This document shows positions 1-9,335 of a stretch of DNA of 52,801 nt, one piece after another; the first letter of the stretch is position 1, and every line of letters begins with the position of its first letter. The translations under genes were made by a program, and so were the position numbers. Source of the DNA: Acetivibrio sp964466645. GTDB taxonomy: Bacteria > Bacillota > Clostridia > Acetivibrionales > Acetivibrionaceae. A model generated the notes under the pieces. It did not search any database and had not been told where the DNA came from. It was given only the letters and a program-made list of their open reading frames with translations. Location: NCBI GenBank assembly GCA_964466645.1, contig CAYXPB010000003.1, positions 1 to 52,801 on the forward strand. Direction: 5' to 3'.

Positions 1-205
1 GACTAGGGCATTGCACAAGTTATGTATATATTACCATGGTGAAAAATCGCTGCTGCTCAATAAGATTTGAAGAATTTAAAACTATAGCATCCGAGGATTA
101 TTTATTGTATAATTAGATGTATAAAGTCTGCATCTATTTATATTTCAACATTTTGTAACTTATATCATTAAGTAAATATATTCTATGGAAGGAAGGAACC
201 AATAG

Positions 206-1492
206 ATGAGTATGAAGGACAGGTTGTTTAGCCTAAAGAAAGTATGGTGCATTGTGACGATAGTAATTTTGATTTTCGGATTTATGTCTAGTTCGTTTAC
301 ATATGCTGTGGATCCAATGAAGGTAAGTTTGACAGCTTTAAAAGGAGAAAAAGGAGCTACCGTTACAGTGCCTTTGACATTGAAAAATGTTCCTGCATCA
401 GGTATTTACGCATGTAGCTTTCGGGTTAATTATGACCCTAAAATATTTAGCTCAGTGAGCATTACATCTGGAGAGCTGATAATAAATTCAAATGATTTTA
501 ACTCCAATGTAAGTAGTACGACAGGTTTCGTGGCAATGACTTTTGAGTCACCGGCTGACAGAAGTAGGATTATAAAAAGTGATGGTACGTTTGCATACAT
601 TAAATTGACTATTATGAGTAATGCGGGTGATGGTATATCTATACTTTCTCATAATCTTTCAAGATCTTCAGTATATACGACTGGAACTGATGAAATTACA
701 GGAGTTGCATATAACGGTGGTGCAGTAGCAATTGGAAGTGCCGCAATACCCTCAGTAATACCAACAGCAACGCCTACAGCCACACCAACTTCGACACCTA
801 CAGCTACACCGAAATTAACTTCATCATATACTTCAAACCCGAGACCAACAACCACAACAAACACAACAAATAGCGGAAGGCAAACAATGCCGGCAGTGCA
901 AGTGACACCGACTAAACCTATAACGACACCACCAACCGGAGGCTTTCAGATACCAAAAGATATAACGACACACTGGGCAAAATTATACGTTCTCAGGCTG
1001 ATGAATATGGGAGTTATTCAAGGATATCCCGACGGTAATATAAAGCCCGATAATAACATTACAAGGGCAGAAGCTGTAACGGCACTTATGAAATCAATAG
1101 GAGATGGTTTGGCGCCAAATCCGGAATTTACTTTTGCTGATAAAAATGAAATACCAAATTGGGTAAAAGGATTTCTAAAAACTGCTTTAGACCTCAAGGT
1201 GGTTGGCGGATATGAGGACAATACCTTTAGGGCTTCAAGAAATGTTACCCGGCAGGAAGTTGTTATAATGCTTATGAAGACTTTCCGCTTTGAACCTTCA
1301 GAGACCTCTAAGATTGCTCTTGCCGACCAAGGGAATATTGCTCCATGGTCTAAGAAATACGTCAATACAGCATGTAATTTGGAAATAGTAAAAGGTTATA
1401 GTGACAATACTTTCATGCCAAATAAGAATGTTACAAGAGCTGAACTTTTTACAATGATTGCAAAGTGCCTTGAGCATTTAGAGAAACAATAA
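206..1492 (+). CDS. Cohesin-SLH surface anchoring protein (OlpA-like)
   Basis: Secreted cell-surface protein expected to bind a dockerin through its cohesin and to hold the partner on the cell wall through SLH repeats. A signal peptide spans residues 1-34 (cleavage probably after FTYA). A type I-like cohesin follows at about 38-178 (VTVPLTLKNVP, YDPKIF and SDGTFAYI segments). A Pro/Thr linker with repeated PTATP units covers about 180-250. Three SLH repeats fill 252-428, each with the GYxDxxxxxxxxxTRAE/QE type core (GYPDGN, GYEDNT, GYSDNT). The order and the 428-residue length match the OlpA class of C. thermocellum. The start has a GGAAGGAAGG ribosome binding site. It stands alone and is followed by a terminator. 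The dockerin type it prefers cannot be read from sequence alone. Confidence 0.88.
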   Translation: MSMKDRLFSLKKVWCIVTIVILIFGFMSSSFTYAVDPMKVSLTALKGEKGATVTVPLTLKNVPASGIYACSFRVNYDPKIFSSVSITSGELIINSNDFNSNVSSTTGFVAMTFESPADRSRIIKSDGTFAYIKLTIMSNAGDGISILSHNLSRSSVYTTGTDEITGVAYNGGAVAIGSAAIPSVIPTATPTATPTSTPTATPKLTSSYTSNPRPTTTTNTTNSGRQTMPAVQVTPTKPITTPPTGGFQIPKDITTHWAKLYVLRLMNMGVIQGYPDGNIKPDNNITRAEAVTALMKSIGDGLAPNPEFTFADKNEIPNWVKGFLKTALDLKVVGGYEDNTFRASRNVTRQEVVIMLMKTFRFEPSETSKIALADQGNIAPWSKKYVNTACNLEIVKGYSDNTFMPNKNVTRAELFTMIAKCLEHLEKQ

Positions 1493-1669
1493 TCGATAAT
1501 GGTAAATCGCCTGTAAGATTTGAGCTTTAAAATAATAACAGATATTAAGGTGTTTTAGACAAATAAATTTGTGTTATAGGCATAACAAAAAATTATGCTG
1601 AATTACTAATCAGGGAATTTTTTGATTATCATGATATAAACAATAAAGATATTTATTGTAAAATGCAAA

Positions 1670-1712
1670 CAGGCTAAGACCAAAATCACTTGGAATTTTA
1701 GCCTGTTTTGCT
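1670..1712 (+). terminator. Probable terminator after the cohesin-SLH gene
   Basis: An 8-bp perfect stem (CAGGCTAA at 1670-1677, TTAGCCTG at 1698-1705) extended by weaker pairs, followed by TTTTGCTT. It lies 180 bp downstream of the cohesin-SLH stop codon. The T-tract is short, so efficiency is uncertain. Confidence 0.55.
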
Positions 1713-1736
1713 TACAGACCTTCAATATAAAACACG

Positions 1737-1788
1737 AAAAAAATCAACATTATTTTAGTAAGTTAGGCATTACTACAATAATGTTGAT
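1737..1788 (-). terminator. Rho-independent terminator of the sigma/anti-sigma operon
   Basis: A 12-bp perfect inverted repeat (ATCAACATTATT at 1743-1754, AATAATGTTGAT at 1777-1788) with an inner AGTAA/TTACT pair. On the minus strand it is followed by six T (1742-1737). It sits 20 bp past the anti-sigma stop. Confidence 0.8.
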
Positions 1789-1808
1789 CTATAAGCAAAA
1801 GAATGTTG

Positions 1809-2732
1809 TTACTTCAGTCCTTTTAATAGGCCAATCAAATCATCATCTGTTATTCCATTTGTAATTGGGCTAACAAAAGCATCGTATTGTATATAGTATT
1901 TGCATAAATCTTTATAAACATTTTTAGGGAATTCTCTTGTGTACTCGGTCCCATCTATCTCTTCTCTTAAAGTTATATTTAAAGTTTTTTTGTCTTTGTA
2001 ATATAGTGCGTCGTGGTTCCCTATCTTTATATTTTTTATGGTTTTGCTATTTGCAATATCTGTATACATATCGATGCCTTCAGCTCTGAAAATACTTAGC
2101 ATAATTTCTTTTTCGTTCATTACATATTTTAGCAGAAGGCGTTTTGAGCTCTCTGATTCACTGATCGCTTTGGTAAAGTAAGTTTTTCCAATGCTTTTAG
2201 CTTCCTTTTTGAATGCTTCTAAATCAGGCTCTTTTTGGGGAAGTGATTGTATATCGATGCTTACAAGTTGGTAGTTGTCGGGAACTGAAGGAACTTTAAA
2301 ATCAAATGGCACATGTTTTCTTGCTTCATTAGCCGAAGTAAGTGTAAGCGGTCTGCAAAATGTCCTTACTGAAGGTTTGTTGTCTTTAGTTTCGTATACA
2401 AACACAGATTCACCTGGCTTTAATAGGTTATACAAGTCGTCGTATTGATTGATAACCAAAACTTGTTTAGGTAAATCGCTTTCATGTACTTTCATAATAA
2501 CATCGCCATTTGTATTTTGAAGTTCCCAAACTCTATAACCTATTGTAAAAGCTGAACAGCATAATAGTATTATAAGCAGTGAAATCAGCACTAGTGACCT
2601 TTTGCGATTCACATATGAAGATTTATTTCCGGCTTCGATAACACTCATAACATTCTGTCTCACGTCAGTTTGGGGAATGTAAGCCTTTTCCATCAATAAC
2701 TTAAGCTCTGCATCTTGTAGAACATTCTTCAT
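1809..2732 (-). CDS. Putative membrane anti-sigma factor
   Basis: Likely anti-sigma factor controlling the ECF sigma factor encoded just upstream. The first 45 residues form a short cytoplasmic region; one transmembrane helix follows at about 46-66 (LVLISLLIILLCCSAFTIGY); the remaining about 240 residues are predicted extracytoplasmic. The C-terminal region resembles DUF4367-type sensor domains found in clostridial anti-sigma proteins. I see no HxxxCxxC zinc motif in the N-terminus, so it is not a classical ZAS protein. The start overlaps the sigma gene by 32 bp and has an AGGAGG site at 2742-2747, which implies translational coupling. The role is inferred from synteny and topology. Confidence 0.65.
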   Translation of the reverse strand: MKNVLQDAELKLLMEKAYIPQTDVRQNVMSVIEAGNKSSYVNRKRSLVLISLLIILLCCSAFTIGYRVWELQNTNGDVIMKVHESDLPKQVLVINQYDDLYNLLKPGESVFVYETKDNKPSVRTFCRPLTLTSANEARKHVPFDFKVPSVPDNYQLVSIDIQSLPQKEPDLEAFKKEAKSIGKTYFTKAISESESSKRLLLKYVMNEKEIMLSIFRAEGIDMYTDIANSKTIKNIKIGNHDALYYKDKKTLNITLREEIDGTEYTREFPKNVYKDLCKYYIQYDAFVSPITNGITDDDLIGLLKGLK

Positions 2733-3276
2733 TGGATACCCCTCCTTTATATGTTTCGAAGTTATTTACAACCTTTTTTTTAGATCTCTCAAATCTTTTT
2801 CGAGCACTTGCAGGCTTCATTTCAATTATTTTACCTATTTCCTCAAAGCTTTTATCATGCAGAACTTTTAGAATTATAATACTGCGATCAATAGGTTTTA
2901 ACACTTTTAAGAGCTCCTGCACCTCTGCCATGCTTTCTTCATAGTTTGGCTCATGACTACGATTTGTTTTGTTGAATGCCAGTGCTTCCAATAAAGGAAC
3001 AAACTTGACTAAGTTTCTTCTTCTTATTAAATTGATACAGTGATTATATGCAATCCTATAAAGCCATGCAGTAAAGCTTCCGTTAGAGTGGTATAAATGT
3101 ATCTTCTGATACGCCTTTATAAAAATTTCCTGAACTGCATCTTGAGCTTCATGATAATTTCCAAGAAGATAACAACAGTATGAGAAAATCGGCTGTTGTA
3201 AATTTTCAATAATTTGTTCGAAGTATGATTGTTCACCTAGCTTTACTCTCTCAACGAGGTCTTCTAATATATTCAA
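2701..3276 (-). CDS. ECF-type RNA polymerase sigma factor
   Basis: Sigma-70 family, extracytoplasmic-function group. Region 2 includes the DAVQEIFIKAY segment and the FTAWLYRIAYNHCINLIRRR helix. Region 4 is the C-terminal helix-turn-helix (DRSIIILKVLHDKSFEEIGKII). A linker of about 35 residues joins the two, and there is no region 1 or 3, as usual for this group. Length is about 191 residues. An ATG exists at 3291 but has little ribosome binding site. A perfect GGAGG overlaps that ATG and lies 8 nt before a TTG at 3276, so TTG is the more likely start. The gene is co-transcribed with the overlapping anti-sigma gene and is probably autoregulated, as is common for such pairs. The target regulon is unknown. 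Confidence 0.88.
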   Translation of the reverse strand: MNILEDLVERVKLGEQSYFEQIIENLQQPIFSYCCYLLGNYHEAQDAVQEIFIKAYQKIHLYHSNGSFTAWLYRIAYNHCINLIRRRNLVKFVPLLEALAFNKTNRSHEPNYEESMAEVQELLKVLKPIDRSIIILKVLHDKSFEEIGKIIEMKPASARKRFERSKKKVVNNFETYKGGVSNEECSTRCRA

Positions 3277-3449
3277 ACTTTTTTCCTCCATCCGCTTTAA
3301 TCTGAATTACGTAATTCACATATAAAACAATTAAGGTAACAGAAATGTGACATTTTAAGTTGGTATTAAAAAATTTTTACTTGATTCTTTCTGATTTTAA
3401 TATAACATAGGACTAAAGTATAAAAAACGGTAAGGTAGTAAAAAATTAA

Positions 3450-3596
3450 GTGTACAAGAAAATAACAGATAGGTCTCCATTTTATAAAAATTATGAAGAT
3501 TTAAATTCAATAAATATTATTAATTCATTAAAAGAGTATTTTGTTACAGTTGAAGGAAAAATTATATGGTATACATTAAAGCCTAAAATCCATTAA
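3450..3596 (+). CDS. Small hypothetical ORF, 48 residues (doubtful)
   Basis: A GTG-started open frame ending at TAA (3594-3596), beginning VYKKITDRSPFYKNYEDLN and ending YTLKPKIH. A weak GGTAAGG lies 14 nt upstream. It is in the long stretch between the sigma operon and the Spo0E-like gene. The codon use looks like real coding sequence, but no family is recognised. It could be a remnant of a longer gene. Confidence 0.25.
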   Translation: MYKKITDRSPFYKNYEDLNSINIINSLKEYFVTVEGKIIWYTLKPKIH

Positions 3597-3718
3597 GTGG
3601 GGGTTGTAAATTTGAATGATACTTATGGTATTAAGTCAAAAAGGAAGACCTGCCTTTAAAGCGTTGGAAAGGTTGTGAGTAAGAAATGAATTATTACCTA
3701 TTTACTGGCACATAGAAA

Positions 3719-3755
3719 AAGAATACCCAAGAATTTTAAGGGTATTCTTTTTTAT
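3719..3755. terminator. Bidirectional terminator
   Basis: Perfect 10-bp stem AAGAATACCC (3719-3728) / GGGTATTCTT (3740-3749), flanked by A5 on the left and T6 on the right. It would stop the minus-strand Spo0E-like transcript and any plus-strand RNA from 3450-3716. The 120 bp before it hold no convincing gene. Confidence 0.75.
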
Positions 3756-3776
3756 GCGGGAATTAGCTGAGGTATT

Positions 3777-3947
3777 TTAATCAACCTTAGTCCTAAGAAG
3801 TCTATAGTATTGATAAAGTAATTCGTCAAGCTCTAATTCAATACAATGAGCTTCTTCCTTGTCAAAGTCACAGCTTTGACTAAAGGAATCTAGAATTAAG
3901 TTCTTCTTCACAATTTCCTTTTCCAATTGTTGTGAGAAACTATCCAT
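3777..3947 (-). CDS. Spo0E-like aspartyl-phosphate phosphatase family protein
   Basis: Small (56 residues) two-helix protein resembling Spo0E regulators, which dephosphorylate Spo0A~P and delay sporulation. The second helix reads IELELDELLYQYYRLL, close to the family pattern SxxLDxLIxxYxR; the usual Ser of the SxxLD motif is not present at the expected position, so catalytic activity is uncertain. A longer GTG frame from 3983 is open, but the ATG at 3947 has an AAGGAGG site 11 nt upstream and gives the usual family length. It is monocistronic and ends at the 3719-3755 terminator. Confidence 0.6.
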   Translation of the reverse strand: MDSFSQQLEKEIVKKNLILDSFSQSCDFDKEEAHCIELELDELLYQYYRLLRTKVD

Positions 3948-4259
3948 AAAAAGGCTTGCCTCCTTATATTTCTCCCTTAACACCTAAAAGTTATTTTAAA
4001 TGAAAATATAACTCTTGATATTTTCATTTTCTTTAGAAGAAGTAAAATATTGTATATATATATTATAAGTATCTTGGCTATTTGAGTAAATAGTGCATAA
4101 GTAATTATAGGTCTAGTACTAAAGTGCTAGTACTGAACTGCTATAACAATTCCTGTAATGCCTCAATTTTGTATTTCTTACAGGATTGGTTTGAAAAAAT
4201 GTGAAGCGAATTTTTGTTGTCTGAAATTGATTTGATGGAAGCTAATGGAGGGCGCAGAC

Positions 4260-4288
4260 TTTACCAATTCTGCTTTTTTGGTTATAAT
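4260..4288 (+). promoter_or_regulatory. Possible sigma-A promoter for the helicase fusion
   Basis: TTTACC at 4260-4265, a 17-bp spacer and a perfect TATAAT at 4283-4288, 75 bp before the helicase start. A weak hairpin (GCAGA 4254-4258 / TCTGC 4269-4273, then T6) overlaps the spacer and may end upstream transcription. The rest of 3984-4259 shows only AT-rich sequence with a short direct repeat CTAGTACT. Confidence 0.35.
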
Positions 4289-4362
4289 TATTTAAGAGAG
4301 CTAAATACAAGAAGTTTTCAATAAATCTACGAGTAGTTCGAGAAGCAAATTGGAGGCGGGAT

Positions 4363-7300
4363 ATGAACTCTATCGTTTTTATTGATACAGAAATTGAACC
4401 TAACAATGGGAAAGTTCTTGATATTGGTGCTATTAAGGGAAATGGTGATCCGTTTCACTCAAATTCTATTACACAATTTATAGAATTTCTAAAGGGTTCA
4501 GAATATATTTGTGGTCATAACATATTTAATCACGACTTAAAATATATTCAAGCTTCAATTAATGCCGCCTGTATTAATAATTCGAAATTTATTGATACAT
4601 TATACTTTTCTCCGCTTTTTTTTCCAACCAGACCTTATCATGCTTTACTAAAGGATGATAAGCTACAGACAGAAGAGATAAACAACCCTCTCAATGATTC
4701 GATAAAAGCGAGGGACCTTTTCTTTGATGAAATTGCTGCTTTTAAGAATGCAGATAATATATTAAGGCAAATCAATTATTCCTTATTAAAAGATAAAAAA
4801 GAATTTCGTTCGTTCTTTCGGTTTATAGAATATAAAGAAACTGAAATTGATTTGGAAAAAACAATTCGTGAAATGTTTCATGCTCAGATATGCGAGCAGG
4901 CAAAGCTTGCAGATATAATATCAAAATACCCGATTGAATTGGCATATGCTCTAGCCTTGATAAATGCAAGAAGTCGTTATTCAATTACTCCGCCATGGGT
5001 GCTGAAGAATTTTCCGGCAGTTGAGAAAGTTATGTTTCTACTTAGAAACAAGCCATGTTTAAGTGGCTGTGTGTACTGTAATAAAGCTCTTGATATTCAT
5101 CAGGGCTTAAAACGTTTTTTTGGATTTGACTCCTATAGGAAATATGCAGGTGAAGCTTTGCAGGAGAAAGCTGTAAAAGCGGCAGTTGACAATAAGTCAC
5201 TTTTAGCGGTGTTTCCTACTGGTGGAGGAAAGTCAATAACTTTTCAGGTGCCTGCCTTGATGAGCGGAATGAACTCAAAGGGATTGACAGTCGTTATTTC
5301 ACCACTGCAATCGTTGATGAAGGATCAAGTTGATAATTTAGAAAAAGTGGGTATCACTGATGCGGTTACTATAAATGGTTTACTCGATCCCGTTGAAAGG
5401 GCGAAATCCTTGGAAAGGGTTGAGAACGGTTCAGCATCAATTTTATATATATCACCCGAAGCATTGCGCTCAAGGACTATGGAACGTCTGCTTTTAGGTA
5501 GAAATGTTGTTAGGTTTGTTATTGATGAGGCACACTGCTTTTCAGCATGGGGGCAGGATTTTAGAGTAGATTATTTGTATATTGGTGATTTCATAAAGTC
5601 TTTTCAGGAAAAGAAGAATTTAGAGTATGGCATTCCTGTATCTTGTTTTACAGCTACGGCAAAACAAAAGGTCATTGGAGATATACGGGATTACTTCAGG
5701 GAAAAACTTTCTATTGAAATGGAGCTTTTTACATCAGGTGTATCAAGGAGCAATCTTCATTACAAGGTCTTTGAAATGAATGGCGAAGAAGAGAAATACA
5801 ATACCGTAAGGAATCTTATTGAAGAAAAGAAATGCCCGACAATTATTTATGTTTCTAGGACAAGAAAAGCCTATTTGCTGGCACAGAGATTGAAAAAGGA
5901 TGGTTACTCTGCAAGGTCATACCATGGCAAGATGGATAAACAGGAAAAAACTGAAAATCAGGATGCATTTATTAATGGTGAAGTTCAGATTATGGTTGCG
6001 ACGTCTGCATTTGGTATGGGTGTAGATAAAAAAGATGTTGGAATGGTCATCCACTATGAAATTTCAGATTCTTTGGAAAACTATGTTCAGGAAGCAGGAA
6101 GGGCAGGAAGAGATGAATCAATCTCTGCTGACTGCTATGTATTGTTTAATGATGAAGACTTGAACAAGCATTTTTTACTGCTAAACCAAACCAAGTTGAA
6201 TATTGAGGAAATTCAGCAGGTATGGAAAGCGATTAAGGATGCCACTAGAATACGCTTAAAAACTTCACAATCGGCTTTGGAGATAGCACGAATGGCTGGT
6301 TGGAATGAAAGTTTGAAAGATACAGAAACAAGGGTGAAAACAGCTATCGCTGCATTAGAAGAGACTGGATATATTAAGCGTGGACAAAATATGCCAAGGA
6401 TATTTGCAGATAGTATCCTAGTAAATAATGCTCAGGAAGCTATAGAAAAGATCAACAATTCAAATCAGTTTGAAGGAAAGCAAAAGGAAAAGGCAATCCG
6501 CATAATAAAGAGCCTGATTTCAAGTAAATACAGAAAAAATGCCATGGAAGAGGAAGCTGAATCTAGGGTGGATTATATTTCAGACCACCTGGGGATTCCA
6601 AAAGAGGAAGTAATCCAAAGTGTAAATTTACTTCGCGAAGAGAAGGTTTTAGCTTTCACAAAAGATTTGGGTGCATTTATAAAGAAAAACGAAAGTAAAA
6701 ATCGTTCACTTGGTATATTGAAAACCTTTATTGGGATAGAAAAATTTCTGCTGAATGCTTTTAATAATGAGAAAAAAATATACCATATTAAAGAACTCAA
6801 CGAGCAGGCTGAAAGCTGCGGCTGCAAGGGAGTAAGTCCACGTAATATCAGAATTATCACAAACTTATGGGTGATAAAAAACTGGATAAAGAGGCAAAGT
6901 ACGGGTTATTCAACAAACCATATTGCGGTGATTCTGCTTTATGATAGAGATATACTTGAAGAAAAGCTTACAAAAAGGCATGAATTAGCTCAGTTTATTC
7001 TTCAGTATCTTTATGAGAAAAGTAATGAAGAATCAGAGAATAGGGAAACTGCTAAAGAGGAAGTAATGGTTGAGTTTTCGGTTTTTGAATTGAAAGAAGA
7101 ATTTGAACTGCAAATTACATTTTTTAATTCAAAAACTACTGTTGAAGAAGTTGAGGATGCTCTTTTTTACCTGTCGAGAATTGGAGCATTGAAAATAGAG
7201 GGCGGGTTTATGGTGTTATACAATCCTATGGCGATTGAACGTATTGAGAGGGATAACAAAAAACGTTACAAGGTAGAGGATTATCAGAAGCTTAAGGCTT

Positions 7301-9174
7301 ACTACGAAAACAAAATTCAGCAAATTCATATTGTTGGCGAATATGCCCATAAGATGGCCAGTGATTACAAAGAAGCACTGCAGTTTGTAGATGATTACTT
7401 TCAACTAAACTATGCATCCTTTCTGAATAAATACTTTAAAGGGAGCCGTGAGAGTGAAATAAAAAGAAATATTACACCTGCTAAGTTCAAACAACTTTTT
7501 GGAGAGCTTTCACCGACCCAATTAAAAATAATTACTGACAATAAAGCAAATTGTATTGTGGTGGCAGCAGGTCCTGGAAGCGGTAAGACCCGTGTTTTAG
7601 TTCACAAACTTGCATCCCTTCTGCTTATGGAAGACGTCAAACATGAAAAACTCTTGATGATAACTTTCTCAAGGGTAGCTGCAACAGAATTTAAAAAGCG
7701 TCTATTAAAGCTTATTGGGAATGCTGCCAACTTTGTTGAGATAAAAACCTTTCATTCCTATTGTTTTGACTTGTTAGGGAAGGTTGGAACGCTTGAAAAG
7801 TCGGATGAAATACTAAGGGAAGCGATTACAAAGATTCAAAAGGGTGAGGTAGAGGTAGGTAGGATTACAAAAGCGGTTTTAGTTATAGATGAAGCTCAGG
7901 ATATGGATGCCGATGAGTTTGCACTGATTAATGCGTTAACGAAGCAAAATGAGGATATGAGAGTAATTGCGGTTGGTGACGATGATCAGAATATTTATGA
8001 ATTCAGAGGCGCGAGTTCAAAATACTTAGAGCAAATGATAAATGGCCAAAACTCGGTAATGTATGAACTTATCGATAATTACAGAAGTAAAAGGAATCTC
8101 GTTGATTTTACAAACCAGTTTGTAAAGAAAATATCGAATCGACTAAAGAAAACGCCTATTTTTGCCATGCAGAGTGATAATGGGAAAGTTAAACTGGTAA
8201 GACACAAAAATTGCAGTCTGATTGTAGCGGTAGTAAATGATATCCTGAAAGAGGGCCTTTCTGGGTCTACCTGTGTTTTAACAAGAAGTAATGGAGAAGC
8301 ATTACAGCTTGCCGGATTGCTTGTAAAACATGGTATGCGGGCAAAACTAATCCAATCCAATGAAGGCTTTAATTTGTATAACCTTCTTGAAATAAGATTT
8401 TTTTTGAAGCAGCTAAACTTATCGGAAGATACTTATATAATTTACGAGGATATATGGGAAAATGCAAAACGAGATTTAAAAAATAGATTTATCAGAACTT
8501 TAAATTACGAAATATGCCAGAACCTAATTAGGGATTTTGAAGCATCAAACCCAAAGTATAAATACAAATCTGATTTAGAGCTTTTCATAAGAGAATCAAA
8601 ACTTGAAGACTTCTATGGTGATAAGGTTGACACAATATTTGTTTCGACTATTCACAAAGCAAAAGGAAGAGAATTTGATAATGTCTTTCTGATGCTTGAT
8701 CACTTCGATACAAAGACGGATGAAGCATTACGGTTGATTTATGTTGCCATGACAAGGGCAAAAAGCAGCCTGAACATACACTATAATGGAGATTATCTAG
8801 ACTTTATACAGACAGAGGAACTTAGAATTGTCGTTGATAATGAAGTATATTTGCCTCCGGATCAATTGGTAATGCAATTATCTTATAAGGATGTTTGGTT
8901 GGATTACTTTTTATCTTGTCAGCATTTGATTTCGCAGCTAAATAGTGGAGATGAACTTACCGTAAGTGGTGAGTGCTGCTTAAATTCAAAAGGACAGGAG
9001 GTTGTTAGATTCTCAAAACAGTTTACAAATCAAATTGAGTCAATGAAGCAAAAAAAGTATGTGCCTAAAAGGGCTAAAATACGCTTTGTTGTATATTGGC
9101 AGAAAGAGGACTCTGAATACGAAATCAGGATTGTTTTGCCTGAAGTTTATTTTGAAAAAAAAGAAAAGGAGTAA
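4363..9174 (+). CDS. Exonuclease-RecQ-UvrD tripartite helicase/nuclease
   Basis: A 1603-residue single chain carrying three DNA-processing modules. Residues 1 to about 120 look like a DEDDh 3'-5' exonuclease: DTE at 8-10, GHNIFNHD and a later H...D segment. Residues about 250-640 are a RecQ-type SF2 helicase with Walker A GGGKS at 287-291, DEAH at 388-391 (DEAHCFSAWGQDFR) and the motif VI region QEAGRAGRD. A middle part of about 350 residues probably includes the RecQ winged-helix domain. Residues about 1050-1500 are a UvrD/PcrA-like SF1A helicase: GPGSGKT at 1070-1076, DEAQD at 1176-1180, GDDDQNIYEFRG, and VAMTRAK at 1461-1467. All ATPase motifs appear intact. The ribosome binding site GGAGGCGGG is strong. 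It is monocistronic. It probably acts in recombination or repair, or possibly in defence; no partner genes adjoin it to decide. Confidence 0.88.
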   Translation: MNSIVFIDTEIEPNNGKVLDIGAIKGNGDPFHSNSITQFIEFLKGSEYICGHNIFNHDLKYIQASINAACINNSKFIDTLYFSPLFFPTRPYHALLKDDKLQTEEINNPLNDSIKARDLFFDEIAAFKNADNILRQINYSLLKDKKEFRSFFRFIEYKETEIDLEKTIREMFHAQICEQAKLADIISKYPIELAYALALINARSRYSITPPWVLKNFPAVEKVMFLLRNKPCLSGCVYCNKALDIHQGLKRFFGFDSYRKYAGEALQEKAVKAAVDNKSLLAVFPTGGGKSITFQVPALMSGMNSKGLTVVISPLQSLMKDQVDNLEKVGITDAVTINGLLDPVERAKSLERVENGSASILYISPEALRSRTMERLLLGRNVVRFVIDEAHCFSAWGQDFRVDYLYIGDFIKSFQEKKNLEYGIPVSCFTATAKQKVIGDIRDYFREKLSIEMELFTSGVSRSNLHYKVFEMNGEEEKYNTVRNLIEEKKCPTIIYVSRTRKAYLLAQRLKKDGYSARSYHGKMDKQEKTENQDAFINGEVQIMVATSAFGMGVDKKDVGMVIHYEISDSLENYVQEAGRAGRDESISADCYVLFNDEDLNKHFLLLNQTKLNIEEIQQVWKAIKDATRIRLKTSQSALEIARMAGWNESLKDTETRVKTAIAALEETGYIKRGQNMPRIFADSILVNNAQEAIEKINNSNQFEGKQKEKAIRIIKSLISSKYRKNAMEEEAESRVDYISDHLGIPKEEVIQSVNLLREEKVLAFTKDLGAFIKKNESKNRSLGILKTFIGIEKFLLNAFNNEKKIYHIKELNEQAESCGCKGVSPRNIRIITNLWVIKNWIKRQSTGYSTNHIAVILLYDRDILEEKLTKRHELAQFILQYLYEKSNEESENRETAKEEVMVEFSVFELKEEFELQITFFNSKTTVEEVEDALFYLSRIGALKIEGGFMVLYNPMAIERIERDNKKRYKVEDYQKLKAYYENKIQQIHIVGEYAHKMASDYKEALQFVDDYFQLNYASFLNKYFKGSRESEIKRNITPAKFKQLFGELSPTQLKIITDNKANCIVVAAGPGSGKTRVLVHKLASLLLMEDVKHEKLLMITFSRVAATEFKKRLLKLIGNAANFVEIKTFHSYCFDLLGKVGTLEKSDEILREAITKIQKGEVEVGRITKAVLVIDEAQDMDADEFALINALTKQNEDMRVIAVGDDDQNIYEFRGASSKYLEQMINGQNSVMYELIDNYRSKRNLVDFTNQFVKKISNRLKKTPIFAMQSDNGKVKLVRHKNCSLIVAVVNDILKEGLSGSTCVLTRSNGEALQLAGLLVKHGMRAKLIQSNEGFNLYNLLEIRFFLKQLNLSEDTYIIYEDIWENAKRDLKNRFIRTLNYEICQNLIRDFEASNPKYKYKSDLELFIRESKLEDFYGDKVDTIFVSTIHKAKGREFDNVFLMLDHFDTKTDEALRLIYVAMTRAKSSLNIHYNGDYLDFIQTEELRIVVDNEVYLPPDQLVMQLSYKDVWLDYFLSCQHLISQLNSGDELTVSGECCLNSKGQEVVRFSKQFTNQIESMKQKKYVPKRAKIRFVVYWQKEDSEYEIRIVLPEVYFEKKEKE

Positions 9175-9335
9175 ATCTATTATGTTGAGTAAGAAGCTAC
9201 TATAGCATAGTTCAATAGCCAAAAGGTATTTATACAATAATAGAGTCAAATAAAGTCGAATTATATGGAAATAGAATTTAAAATGTAGTAATATTAACAA
9301 TGTAATAAAAACATACTTGTAGATGTAGGGGATTT

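Noticed and set aside
760..840. Repeats in the cohesin-SLH gene resembling a short-repeat array
   Set aside because: They encode a Pro/Thr linker (PTATP units) in frame; there are no spacers, so not CRISPR. No CRISPR array was seen anywhere in the window.
3597..3716. Possible short ORF or structured RNA before the 3719 terminator
   Set aside because: The only frame is 15 codons and no known RNA motif could be matched.
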